Source: Skermanella rosea (lineage in GTDB: Bacteria; Pseudomonadota; Alphaproteobacteria; Azospirillales; Azospirillaceae). From it: a stretch of DNA of 64,000 nucleotides. The stretch lies in NCBI RefSeq assembly GCF_016806835.2, contig NZ_CP086113.1, positions 62,001 through 126,000 of the forward strand. Direction: 5' to 3'. Below the pieces are notes generated by a model that saw only the letters and a program-made list of their open reading frames with translations, was not told the DNA's origin and ran no database searches. This document shows, piece after piece, positions 8,748 to 17,014 of this stretch; within the stretch, counting starts at the first letter, position 1; each line of letters opens with the position of its first letter. A program made the position numbers and the translations under genes.

Positions 8748-9204
8748 GGGAGCGTCCTAAGCCGGGTGGTCTTCTCGGTTGGTCGAGGATGGTCCGCTCG
8801 CTGCCGTGGGCCGACCGGTCGCGCCCGACGACGGCCCGATGTCCGAAGAAGCCGCGGAGCGTTCCAGGGGCATCCCCGGACCCTCGGCCCCGCCGTCACG
8901 AGGTGCCTTCGGGCGGTCCGCCTGCGCGCGCGCATCCAATAATGCGAATGCGTCTCAAGAACAAGGTGTTTCTATCCGCCGGCTTGCCGCGAGCCGTCCC
9001 GATGACGCGGGTCCGTCGGCTGGAGGACGTTTCCACCCCGGCACCGACGGCTTGTCGCGCGTGTTTCCCGTTTTCGGGCAGTGCCGCCGATCGCACGCTC
9101 CCGCACGGTCCGAACCCGGAAGACACCGTGCCTGTGCCGGTCGTCGCGGCGGCCCTGCCCGACCGGCAAGAAAGCTTCTTCGACACTTCACGGCAACGTC
9201 ATCC
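8748..9204. other. Intergenic region between the iron importer and the ptx wreck
   Basis: About 450 bases without a gene I can support. It must contain the promoter of the minus-strand importer and, towards 9204, that of the ptx remnant. The only notable pieces are an AT-rich Fur-like site at 8938-8958 and a CCGTCGG/CCGACGG inverted pair around 9015-9055. Conserved cobalamin riboswitch boxes are not present. Confidence 0.4.
8938..8958 (-). promoter_or_regulatory. Possible Fur box for the iron importer
   Basis: The plus strand reads CCAATAATGCGAATGCGTCTC at this AT-rich spot. It resembles proteobacterial Fur boxes of the AATGCGAATnATTCTCA kind but departs from them in the middle. It is placed about 190 bases before the binding-protein start codon. 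Support is moderate at best. Confidence 0.3.
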
Positions 9205-9248
9205 GCAATCGAACCGTGGTTTCCTGCTGGAAACCACGGTTCGATTGC
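9205..9248. repeat. Perfect 20-bp inverted repeat with TGCT loop
   Basis: The arms 9205-9224 and 9229-9248 are exact reverse complements over 20 bases (left arm begins GCAATCGAACCG), separated by TGCT. The right arm ends 12 bases before the GAGGAAG ribosome site of the ptxA remnant. It could be an operator, an attenuator or the scar of an excised element. No T-run follows it. Such perfection is striking beside a decayed operon. Confidence 0.8.
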
Positions 9249-9268
9249 AAAGGATGATCGAGGAAGCC

Positions 9269-10072
9269 ATGCTTCACATCACCGGGATGGGGGTGACCTA
9301 TCCGAACGGCGTGCAGGCGCTGAAGCCGATCACGCTCGCTTTCCGGCCCGGCGAGTTCGTCGTCCTGCTCGGCCGGTCGGGTGCCGGCAAGTCCACGCTC
9401 CTGCGCTGCCTGAACGGCCTGGTGGCACCGACCGAGGGAGAGGTCCGGGTCGACGGCCTCGGCCGGCTGTCCGAGCCCGGCGTGCTTCGGCGCCACCGCC
9501 GGCGGACCGGCATGGTGTTCCAGCACCACCACCTGATCGGCCGCCTTGCCGCGCTGTCCAACGTGCTGACCGGCCGGCTCGGCTATCATTCGCCGTGACG
9601 CACGCTGCTGCCGCTGCCGCGGGCGGACCGGCTGGTGGCGCTGGAATGCCTGGATCGCGTCGGGCTCAAGGACCGTGCCCTGACCCGGGTCGACGAGTTG
9701 AGCGGCGGACAGCGCCAGCGAGTCGGCGTCGCCCGGGCGCTGGCCCAGGAACCGGCGCTGATCCTCGCCGACGAGCCGGTGGCCAGCCTCGACAGCAAGC
9801 CGATCTTCGAAAGCATGGTCAACCGCGGGCTGGTGAGCCGCGACAAGGTGGCGGTGATCACCGAGTCCGCCCCGTTCCCGCAATATCCCTGGACCATGCG
9901 CTCGGACCTGGAACCTGGGCTGAAGCAGCGCATCCGGGCCGCCTTCCTGGACCTGAAGGACCCCGCCGTGTTGAAGCCCTTCAAGGCCGACGGCTTCGCG
10001 CCGATCGCCGATGGGGACTATGACGTCGTCCGCGAACTGGCGACGCTCCTCGGCCTCGACCTGACCCAGTAG
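9269..10072 (+). pseudogene. Fused remnant of ptxA (ATPase) and ptxB (binding protein)
   Basis: The first part is a phosphite/phosphonate ABC ATPase (PhnC/PtxA): Walker A GRSGAGKST, VFQHHHLIGRL and later [15 protein letters not shown] and [10 protein letters not shown]. An in-frame TGA at 9596-9598 falls where relatives have Trp (GYTPFWRT becomes GYHSP-stop-RT), and the same frame simply continues after it. After [10 protein letters not shown] (about 9788) the frame passes without a break into the C-terminal third of a PtxB-type binding protein, with [12 protein letters not shown] and [17 protein letters not shown]. So the end of ptxA and the front of ptxB were deleted in frame. It cannot make a working transporter. 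Confidence 0.85.
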
Positions 10073-10084
10073 CGGCAAGCCGCA

Positions 10085-10663
10085 GGGATGGGCGCGATCG
10101 GGCGTGCCATCGCCGGGCGGCTCGCCGGGTTCGGCGCCGACCTCGTCTTCTGGGACCGCCGGCCGGCCGACGCCGCGGCCGGGATTGCGCCGGGACTGCG
10201 CCGGCTGGACCGGGCCGACCTGTTCGCCACCTCCGACATCCTGGTGGTGGCGCTCCCGTTGACCGACGGGACGCTGCACCTGATCGACCGAGCCGCCCTG
10301 GCGACGGTCAAGCCCGGCGCCCTGCTGGTCAATCCGGCGCGCGGCAGCGTGGTAGACGAGGCGGCGGTCGCCGACGCGCTGGCCGCCGGGCACCTGGGCG
10401 GCTACGCCGCCGACGTGTTCGAGATGGAAGACTGGGCCCGCCCCGACCGCCCGCGCGGGGTCGACCCGCGGCTGCTCGCCGACCGCGACCGCACGCTGTT
10501 CACGCCCCACCCGGGATCGGCGGTCGGCCGGGTCCGCCTGGCCATCGAGCGCGAGGCCGCGGCGAACATCATCGACGTGCTGGAGGGCCGGGCGCCGCGC
10601 GGTGCCGTCAACCGGCCCGACGCGGCGGCCCTGGGTCTCCGGGCCGGGACGGCGGGATGCTGA
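10085..10663 (+). pseudogene. ptxD: Phosphite dehydrogenase remnant lacking its N-terminal half
   Basis: The frame begins exactly at the Rossmann glycine motif [13 protein letters not shown] and runs to the end of a D-2-hydroxyacid dehydrogenase. It carries the PtxD signature [15 protein letters not shown], then [10 protein letters not shown] and [11 protein letters not shown]. PtxD is about 336 residues; roughly the first 150, which include the substrate-side domain, are missing. The homology starts 13 bases after the ptxB stop, so ptxC and the front of ptxD were removed together. The catalytic His-Glu region survives in part, but the protein is not expected to fold as an enzyme. It overlaps the LysR gene by seven bases. 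Confidence 0.82.
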
Positions 10664-11520
10664 ACCTCTGGCACGTCGCCGCCTTCCTGGCGGTGGTCGA
10701 GACCGGCAGCTTCCACGAGGCGTCGCGGCGGCTCGGCGTCGCCCAGCCGACCGTGTCCCTGCATGTCAGGAGCCTGGAGGAGGCGCTGGGTGCGACGCTG
10801 ATCGTCCGCGGCCGGGCGCGCAGCATCCCCAGCATCGACGGCTGCCGGTTCCTGCCCTATGCCCGCAGCCTGATGGCGGTGGCCGAACGGGCGCGCCTCA
10901 CGATCGCCGGGCGGGATGTCGGCATCGGCGCCAGCAGCAACATCGGCATCTACCTGCTTCAGCCGCACCTGAAGCGCATCGCGGAGCTGGAGGGCGGCAG
11001 GGTCCGGTTCGAGCTCGGGATCGGCCCCAATCCCGACATCGTCGCCAAGCTGGAAGCGGGCGAGATCGACATCGCGGTCCTGGAATGGTGGGACGACCGC
11101 CCCGGGTTCGTGGCCCGGCGCTGGCGGCGCGAACGGCTGGTCATCATCGTGTCGCCGGACCATGCCTGGGCCGGCCGCGCCGGCGTCACGGTGGAGGAAC
11201 TGGCGACCCAGCCGCTGCTGGGCGGCGAGCCCGGCACCGGGACCGGCACGCTGCTGCGCCGGGCGCTGGGCGACGCGGCCGGGCTGCTGCGCGTGGACCG
11301 GGCGCTGGGCAGCACCGAGGCGGTCAAGCACGCGGTCAGGGCCGGGCTCGGCGTGTCGCTGGTGGCCGAGAGCTCGGTGGCCGAGGAGGTGCGGCACGGC
11401 ACGCTGGCGGCCGTCTGCCTGGACGGCGTCACGCTGGAGAAGGACCTCCAGGTCGTGCTGCCGGCGGCACTGCCGGACAGTTCGGCCCCCGCGCGCATCG
11501 CCGGCCTGCTGCTCGCCTGA
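10657..11520 (+). CDS. ptxE: LysR-family regulator, PtxE-like
   Basis: A 287-residue LysR-type regulator. The winged helix-turn-helix is at about residues 15-45 ([27 protein letters not shown]), shown here loosely, and a periplasmic-binding-like effector domain follows from about residue 90. In ptx loci the order is transporter genes, ptxD, then the LysR gene ptxE, and this gene overlaps the ptxD remnant by seven bases in just that position. It looks intact and has no frameshift, although everything it would have controlled is broken. The name rests on context. Confidence 0.75.
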   Translation: MLNLWHVAAFLAVVETGSFHEASRRLGVAQPTVSLHVRSLEEALGATLIVRGRARSIPSIDGCRFLPYARSLMAVAERARLTIAGRDVGIGASSNIGIYLLQPHLKRIAELEGGRVRFELGIGPNPDIVAKLEAGEIDIAVLEWWDDRPGFVARRWRRERLVIIVSPDHAWAGRAGVTVEELATQPLLGGEPGTGTGTLLRRALGDAAGLLRVDRALGSTEAVKHAVRAGLGVSLVAESSVAEEVRHGTLAAVCLDGVTLEKDLQVVLPAALPDSSAPARIAGLLLA

Positions 11521-12027
11521 AGGGGCGGCATCAGGCTCCGGGGCGATCCGGATCCGGCACCTCGACGAAGCGGATCGTGCCATTTCGGCACCCTGTCGAT
11601 TTGGTTCGAGAATGAGGTTGATGCAGCGGCTTTTCGAAAGCGTGTGGCGGCGATCAGAACCTGAACCTCGACCAGCACGCTTGGCCCACCATCCCTGCGC
11701 ATCGGCCATCGCAAGGCCGAACCATCCGCCACATGCTGGAGCACGAATCCGGAGCCTGACTTCCGCCGGATGCCGCAGGGCTCGGCGTCACCAGGATCCC
11801 GGGCGGCCATGGGACGGCAGCCGGTCAGGCCCTGGCCGCGTGGTTGCACGGTTTGATACCGAACTGCCGCTGCTGCATTCTTTTGCTGATCGCCGCGATC
11901 CGTTCGCCATCGCGCTGTTGGACTAGCCGCCGCCCTGTGTGACGAGCAGTCCCGGTCCTTCCTTGACTGGCCTGAAGCGTGACACGGATATCTGTCAATC
12001 ACCCTGTCTGGAGCTCACCTGCCCGCT
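11521..12027. other. Gene-free stretch
   Basis: About 500 bases between the LysR gene and the helicase. No frame has a convincing start, ribosome site and family. A short stretch near 11718-11759 reads RTIRHMLEHESGA-stop, faintly like the beta-lactamase-fold serine hydrolase motif IRHLLTHTSG, but it is too short to claim. The region is probably debris plus the helicase promoter. Confidence 0.4.
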
Positions 12028-13755
12028 ATGCCATTCCCATCTCTCGACCCCGCGTTGCTGGAAGCCCTGTCCGCGCGTGGCTATGCCGAGCCGACGGCGG
12101 TGCAGGCCGCAGTGCTGCAGCCGGAGGCCCTTGGGCGCGACCTGCTGGTCTCGGCCCAGACCGGTTCGGGCAAGACAGTCGCCTACGGCCTGGGCGCGGC
12201 CCCGGATCTCCTCGACCCGGACAGGGGCGACGGAAGATCCCGTCCGCCCCGCATGCTGGTGATTGCGCCGACACGGGAGCTGGCGTTGCAGGTCGGCGGC
12301 GAACTGGAATGGCTGTATGCCCGGCTCGGGTTCCGGATCGTCACCTGCGTCGGAGGCACCGACATGCGCCGGGAACGTCGCGCCCTGGCTGACGGCGCCG
12401 ACGTGGTGGTCGGAACACCGGGACGGCTGCGCGATCACCTGGAGCGGGACGGCCTGGATGCAACCGCTTTGCGGGTAGTGGTGCTCGACGAGGCCGACGA
12501 GATGCTGGACCTCGGCTTCCGCGAGGACCTCGAGGCTATTCTCGACGAGACGCCGCCGGAGCGCCGCACCCTGCTGTTCTCCGCCACCGTGCCGCGGGGC
12601 ATCGCAGCCCTGGCCAAGCGGTACCAGCGCAACGCGTTGCGGATCGAGGCGACCGCGGGCGGCGAGCCGCACGGCGACATCGAGTACCGTGCCATGCTCG
12701 CGGCACCGCTGGAAACCGAGCGCGCCCTGGTCAACGTGCTGCGTTATTTCGAGGCCCGAGGCACGCTGGTGTTCTGCGCTACCCGTGAGGCGGTGGCGCG
12801 GCTTCAGGGCAATCTGCTGGAGCGGGGCTTCTCGGCGGTGGCTTTGTCGGGGGAACTCGGCCAGGCGGAACGCACCCGGGCGCTGCAGTCGCTGCGCGAC
12901 GGCCGGGCGCGGGTCTGCGTGGCGACCGACGTGGCGGCGCGCGGCATCGACCTGCCGGACCTTGGCTTGGTGGTTCACGCCGACCTGCCGCGCGACCCGG
13001 CAACGCTGCTGCATCGAAGCGGGCGCACGGGTCGGGCCGGCCGCAAGGGAACCTGCGTCCTGCTCGTGCCGCACACGCGACGCCGGGCCGCCGAACGCCT
13101 CCTCAGGGAAGCTGGTGTGCAAGCCGCCTGGTCCGCCCCGCCGGCCGCCGAGGAGGTGCTGGCACGCGACCGCGAGCGGCTGGAGCGCGAAGCGATATCC
13201 CTCGCCGCCGAGGACGTGTCGGAAGACGATCTCGCCGTGGCCAGGACCCTGCTGGCGGAACGCGATCCCGAGCGCATCGCGGCCGCCCTGGTGCGCGCAT
13301 TACGCGCGCCGCTGCCCGCCGCCGAGGAGCTCTCGGCGGGCGCTGACGGCGGGGATCGGCGCGACCGGTCCGAGCGACCGCAAGACGGCGGGAGCAATGA
13401 AGATTATGCCCGGTTCCGGATCAACATCGGCCGGGCAGGCAATGCCGACCCGCGTTGGCTGCTGCCGTTCCTGTGCCGTCGGGGGCACGTGACCCGCAAA
13501 GAGATCGGCCGCATCCGCGTGTTCGACCGCGAAACCGAGTTCGAGGTGACCAGCAGCGCGGCCGCCCGGTTCATCGCGGCGATCCGGCGCAAGCCATCCG
13601 GGCCGGACGGGCGGGACGGCGACGACGGCGAGATCCGGATCGAGCCGGTGCGCGATGGAGGTCCGCGCCGCAACGCGAGCGCTCGCCAGCGCGATCGTGG
13701 CCCGATACCGCCGAAGCGCCCAAGCCGGGCTCCGGCACCGGCCCGGGGCGCGTGA
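12028..13755 (+). CDS. DEAD-box ATP-dependent RNA helicase with DbpA-like RNA-binding tail
   Basis: A 575-residue RNA helicase. Motifs in order: motif I AQTGSGKT (43-50), Ia PTREL (81-85), II DEAD (154-157), III SAT (185-187), and VI HRSGRTGRAG near 337. A linker of about 80 charged residues leads to a DbpA/DeaD-type RNA-binding domain, FRINIGRAGNADPRWLLPFL and RRGHVTRKEIG, and then a basic, disordered tail. It is likely to act in ribosome assembly or mRNA remodelling, especially in the cold. It stands alone and converges with the transketolase operon. Confidence 0.93.
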   Translation: MPFPSLDPALLEALSARGYAEPTAVQAAVLQPEALGRDLLVSAQTGSGKTVAYGLGAAPDLLDPDRGDGRSRPPRMLVIAPTRELALQVGGELEWLYARLGFRIVTCVGGTDMRRERRALADGADVVVGTPGRLRDHLERDGLDATALRVVVLDEADEMLDLGFREDLEAILDETPPERRTLLFSATVPRGIAALAKRYQRNALRIEATAGGEPHGDIEYRAMLAAPLETERALVNVLRYFEARGTLVFCATREAVARLQGNLLERGFSAVALSGELGQAERTRALQSLRDGRARVCVATDVAARGIDLPDLGLVVHADLPRDPATLLHRSGRTGRAGRKGTCVLLVPHTRRRAAERLLREAGVQAAWSAPPAAEEVLARDRERLEREAISLAAEDVSEDDLAVARTLLAERDPERIAAALVRALRAPLPAAEELSAGADGGDRRDRSERPQDGGSNEDYARFRINIGRAGNADPRWLLPFLCRRGHVTRKEIGRIRVFDRETEFEVTSSAAARFIAAIRRKPSGPDGRDGDDGEIRIEPVRDGGPRRNASARQRDRGPIPPKRPSRAPAPARGA

Positions 13756-13967
13756 CGCCTCGGACTGCTGGTACCCGGTCTGTTCGTGAACTGAGTGTCT
13801 GTTCAGCAATGAACGGCTGTGCAGCGACGATTTCGAAGTCCGGCCGTCTTGCCGCACCAGGACTGCTATCCGCCGGACACTGTATGAACGCCGAAAAGGT
13901 CGTGCGCCGAAGCCGGGTCGCCTTGCGGAAGCCGCGCAGGTGACCGGCCGGCCGCCACGGGCGCCCC

Positions 13968-15947
13968 CTACAGGCGCGCCCTGACCTCGGCCGCGACCCG
14001 CTCCGGCGTGATGCCGAAATGGTCGTAGAGGTCCGGCACCGAGCCGGAGGCGCCGAAGCCGTCCATGCCCACGAACCCGCCATCCTCGCCGACATAGCGG
14101 TCCCAGCCCTGGCGCACGGCCGCCTCGACGGCCACCCGCACCGTGCCGCGATCGATGACCCGGGCCCGATAGGCCGCGTCCTGCAGGTCGAACAGCTCCC
14201 AGCACGGCATCGAGACCACGGCCGTCGGAACGCCCTCGGCCTGGAGCGCCGCGCGGGCCTTCAGGGCGATGGATACCTCCGAGCCGGTCGCCAGGATCGT
14301 CGCCCGCCGGGCGCCGCCCTCGGCCTCGGCGAGGACATAGGCGCCCCGGCTCGACCGGTTCCCGTCCGATCCGTCGGTACGCACCGCTTCGAGCGGCTGA
14401 CGCGGGAACATCAGCGAGCAGGGACCCGTGCGATGGTTCATGGCGATCTCCCAGCACTCGACCGCCTCGACGGCGTCCGCGGGGCGCAGCACCAGCATGT
14501 TGGGCATCGCGCGGAACGAGGCGAGGAACTCGACCGGCTGGTGGGTCGGCCCGTTGGTGCCGACGCCGATCGAGTCGTGGCTGAAGACATACTTCACCGG
14601 CAGGCCCATCAACGCCGACATCCGCATCGGGGCGCGGTTGTAGTCCGAGAAGACCAGGTAGGTCACCCCGACCGGCACCACCCCGCCATGCGACGCCATG
14701 CCGTTCAGCATGGAGGCCATCACGTGCTCGCGCACGCCGTAATGGACGTAGCGGCCGCTCCGGTCGTCCGCGGTGAAGGCGGAAAGCCGCCGCTTGTGCA
14801 GGGTGGCGCCTTCGAGGTCGGGTGCCCCCGACACCAGTTCGGGGATCGCCTCGGCCAGGAGGTCGACGATGTCGCCCGAGATCTTGTAGCCGTGGTCGAC
14901 GTGCCGGGTCTCCGCGGCCCGCCGCTTGTAGGCCAGCAACGCCGTCTCCCAGCCTTCCGGCAGGCGCCCCTCGCGGAGACGGTCGAAGTCGCGGCGCTTT
15001 TGCGGGTCCAGGGCCGCGACCCGGCCCTGCCAGGCCTCGTACTCGGGCTCGCTCCGGCGCCCGGCTTCCCGCCAGGCCGACAGGATGGCGTCGGGAATCT
15101 CGAACGGCGCATGGGGCCACCCGAGATGCTGCCTCGCGGCATCGGTGTCCTCCTTGAAGACACGGCCGCCGTGGGCGGCCCGCTGTCCCTGGACCCGGGG
15201 TATTCCCCGCCCGATCGTGGTGTTGCAAGCGATCATCGACGGCCGGGGGTCCGCCTTGGCCCGGGCGATCGCGGAGGATACCGCCTCCGGATCATGCCCG
15301 TCGACCTCCTGGACATGCCAGTTGCTGGCGCGGAAGCGCGCGGCCATGTCGTCGGAGAGGGCGAGACCGATATCGCCGTCGTCGGTGATCCGGTTGTCGT
15401 CCCACAGGAAAGTCAGCTTGCCGAGCCGCAGGTGTCCGGCCAGCGAGACCACCTCCTGGCCGACGCCCTCGTGGAGGCAGCCGTCGCCGACCAGCGCGTA
15501 GGTATGGTGGTCCACGATGCCCGGGCCGAACCACCGGTTCAGGATGGCTTCGGCCAGGGCCATGCCGGCGGCGTTGGCGATGCCCTGGCCGAGCAGGCCG
15601 GTCGTGACCTCGATGCCCGCGGCCGGGTCGTATTCCGGGTGGCCGGCGCAGTGGGACCCGAGGACGCGGAAGCGCTTGATCTCGTCCAGGCCGATCTTCC
15701 CGTAGCCGGTCAGGTAGAGCAGCGAATAGAGGAGCATGGAGCCGTGGCCGTTCGACTGCACGAAGCGGTCGCGGTCGAACCAGAGCGGGTCGCGCGCATT
15801 GAACTTGAGATGGCGCGTGAAGAGCGCCGTGGTGATGTCGGCGGCCCCGAGCGGGGTGCCGGGATGGCCCTCGCCGGCACGCTCGATCGCGTCCATGGAC
15901 AGGAAGCGAATCGCGTTGGCCATCAGGCGGGGATCGACGCTGGTCAT
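13968..15947 (-). CDS. tkt: Transketolase, full length
   Basis: A 659-residue thiamine-diphosphate transketolase that moves two-carbon ketol units between sugar phosphates. The N-terminal domain has GHPGTPLGAAD and the TPP motif GDGCLHEGVGQEV. The middle domain has GRYVHYGVREHVMASMLNG, containing the catalytic Glu, and HDSIGVGTNGPTHQP. The C-terminal domain is complete. It is the last gene of the long minus-strand catabolic operon, 38 bases after a 2-hydroxyacid dehydrogenase. The same operon also encodes a split transketolase, so this copy may be substrate-specialised, not the housekeeping enzyme. Confidence 0.93.
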   Translation of the reverse strand: MTSVDPRLMANAIRFLSMDAIERAGEGHPGTPLGAADITTALFTRHLKFNARDPLWFDRDRFVQSNGHGSMLLYSLLYLTGYGKIGLDEIKRFRVLGSHCAGHPEYDPAAGIEVTTGLLGQGIANAAGMALAEAILNRWFGPGIVDHHTYALVGDGCLHEGVGQEVVSLAGHLRLGKLTFLWDDNRITDDGDIGLALSDDMAARFRASNWHVQEVDGHDPEAVSSAIARAKADPRPSMIACNTTIGRGIPRVQGQRAAHGGRVFKEDTDAARQHLGWPHAPFEIPDAILSAWREAGRRSEPEYEAWQGRVAALDPQKRRDFDRLREGRLPEGWETALLAYKRRAAETRHVDHGYKISGDIVDLLAEAIPELVSGAPDLEGATLHKRRLSAFTADDRSGRYVHYGVREHVMASMLNGMASHGGVVPVGVTYLVFSDYNRAPMRMSALMGLPVKYVFSHDSIGVGTNGPTHQPVEFLASFRAMPNMLVLRPADAVEAVECWEIAMNHRTGPCSLMFPRQPLEAVRTDGSDGNRSSRGAYVLAEAEGGARRATILATGSEVSIALKARAALQAEGVPTAVVSMPCWELFDLQDAAYRARVIDRGTVRVAVEAAVRQGWDRYVGEDGGFVGMDGFGASGSVPDLYDHFGITPERVAAEVRARL

Positions 15948-15985
15948 GGCGGCGGGTCCTTCTTGGCGGTTCGGTGACGGATTTC

Positions 15986-16945
15986 TCACGTGACCAGGTT
16001 CCGGGGCTGTCCGGCGACGAAGGCTTCGATGCAGGCGGTGACCTGGTCGGCGACCTCCTGCCGGGCTTCCCGGCTCGCCCATCCGACATGGGGCGTCAGG
16101 ATGAAGTCGGGCCGCTTCGCCAGCCGCATGAACGGATGGTCCGCCGGGGGAGGTTCGACCGAGACCGCGTCGACGGCGGCGCCGGCGATCTGGCCGCTCT
16201 CCAGCGCCTGCACCAGGTCCGCCTCGACGATCAGCCCCCCGCGCGCCGTATTCACGACGATGGGCCGGCGCCGCATCCGGGCGAACTCGGCCGCGCCCAG
16301 CAGATCCCTCGTCCGCGGAGTGAGCGGGCAATGGAGGGTCAGCACGTCGCTCCGCTCCAGGACCTCCTCGAACGGCGTGTAGAGCGGCCCCATGCCGGTG
16401 CTGCCCTTGTGCGCGGAGAACAGCACATGCATGCCGAAGGCCCGGCCGAGGGCTGCGACCGCCTGGCCGATCGCGCCTTCGCCGACGATGCCGAGCGTGG
16501 AGCCGTGGAGATCCCGGATCGGATGGTCGAGCAGGGTGAACTGGGCCGCGCGCTGCCACGCTCCGGACGCCACGGACTCCCGATACGCCATCAGGGACCG
16601 GCGGAGCGCGAGGATCAGGGAAAAGGTATGCTCCGGGACCGTATGGACCGCGTAGGCCTGCACGTTGGAGACCGGGATCCCGCGCCGGCGGCAGGCGGCC
16701 AGGTCGACATTGTCGGTACCGGTCGCCGCCACCGCGACGAACTTGAGGTTCGGGAGCTGATCCAGCACCGGCTCCCGCAGGGGGACCTTGTTGACGATCA
16801 GGATGCTCGCCTCGCGGGCGCGTTCGAGCACCTGGTCGGGAGTGGTCTTGCCGTGGACCTCCCAGCCATGGCTGAAGGAGGGGCGGCGCATCGTCACCTC
16901 GGGACCGAGGGTTTCATGATCAAGGAAGACGATAGTCTCGGACAT
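15986..16945 (-). CDS. D-2-hydroxyacid dehydrogenase, glycerate dehydrogenase-like
   Basis: A 319-residue NAD(P)-dependent dehydrogenase of the D-isomer family. The nucleotide-binding glycine motif is atypical: GIVGEGAIGQAVA, with Glu in the second variable position of GxGxxG. Catalytic elements are visible as VNTARGGLI (Arg), the Glu in DAVSVEPP and the His in ILTPHVGWAS. The closest relatives are glycerate dehydrogenases/hydroxypyruvate reductases. Next to two transketolases, reduction of hydroxypyruvate to D-glycerate is a reasonable guess. The gene is complete and cotranscribed with its neighbours. Confidence 0.85.
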   Translation of the reverse strand: MSETIVFLDHETLGPEVTMRRPSFSHGWEVHGKTTPDQVLERAREASILIVNKVPLREPVLDQLPNLKFVAVAATGTDNVDLAACRRRGIPVSNVQAYAVHTVPEHTFSLILALRRSLMAYRESVASGAWQRAAQFTLLDHPIRDLHGSTLGIVGEGAIGQAVAALGRAFGMHVLFSAHKGSTGMGPLYTPFEEVLERSDVLTLHCPLTPRTRDLLGAAEFARMRRRPIVVNTARGGLIVEADLVQALESGQIAGAAVDAVSVEPPPADHPFMRLAKRPDFILTPHVGWASREARQEVADQVTACIEAFVAGQPRNLVT

Positions 16946-17014
16946 GGTCTGGCCTTTCTGGGCTGCTGCGCGGCCGGCGGATGGGGCCGTGGGGTTTGCG
17001 GCGTCGGCGTGCCG

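Noticed and set aside
8950-9190. Cobalamin riboswitch upstream of the FecBCD-type operon
   Set aside because: GGGAA-like and GACGGC-like pieces occur in roughly the right order on the minus strand, but the invariant GCTGCCCCCGCAACTG and GCCACTG boxes are absent.
9590-9640. Frameshift in ptxA
   Set aside because: Both parts lie in the same frame; the interruption is a plain TGA codon.
11718-11759. Serine hydrolase (beta-lactamase fold) remnant RTIRHMLEHESGA
   Set aside because: Only 13 codons match a loose motif and nothing upstream extends it.
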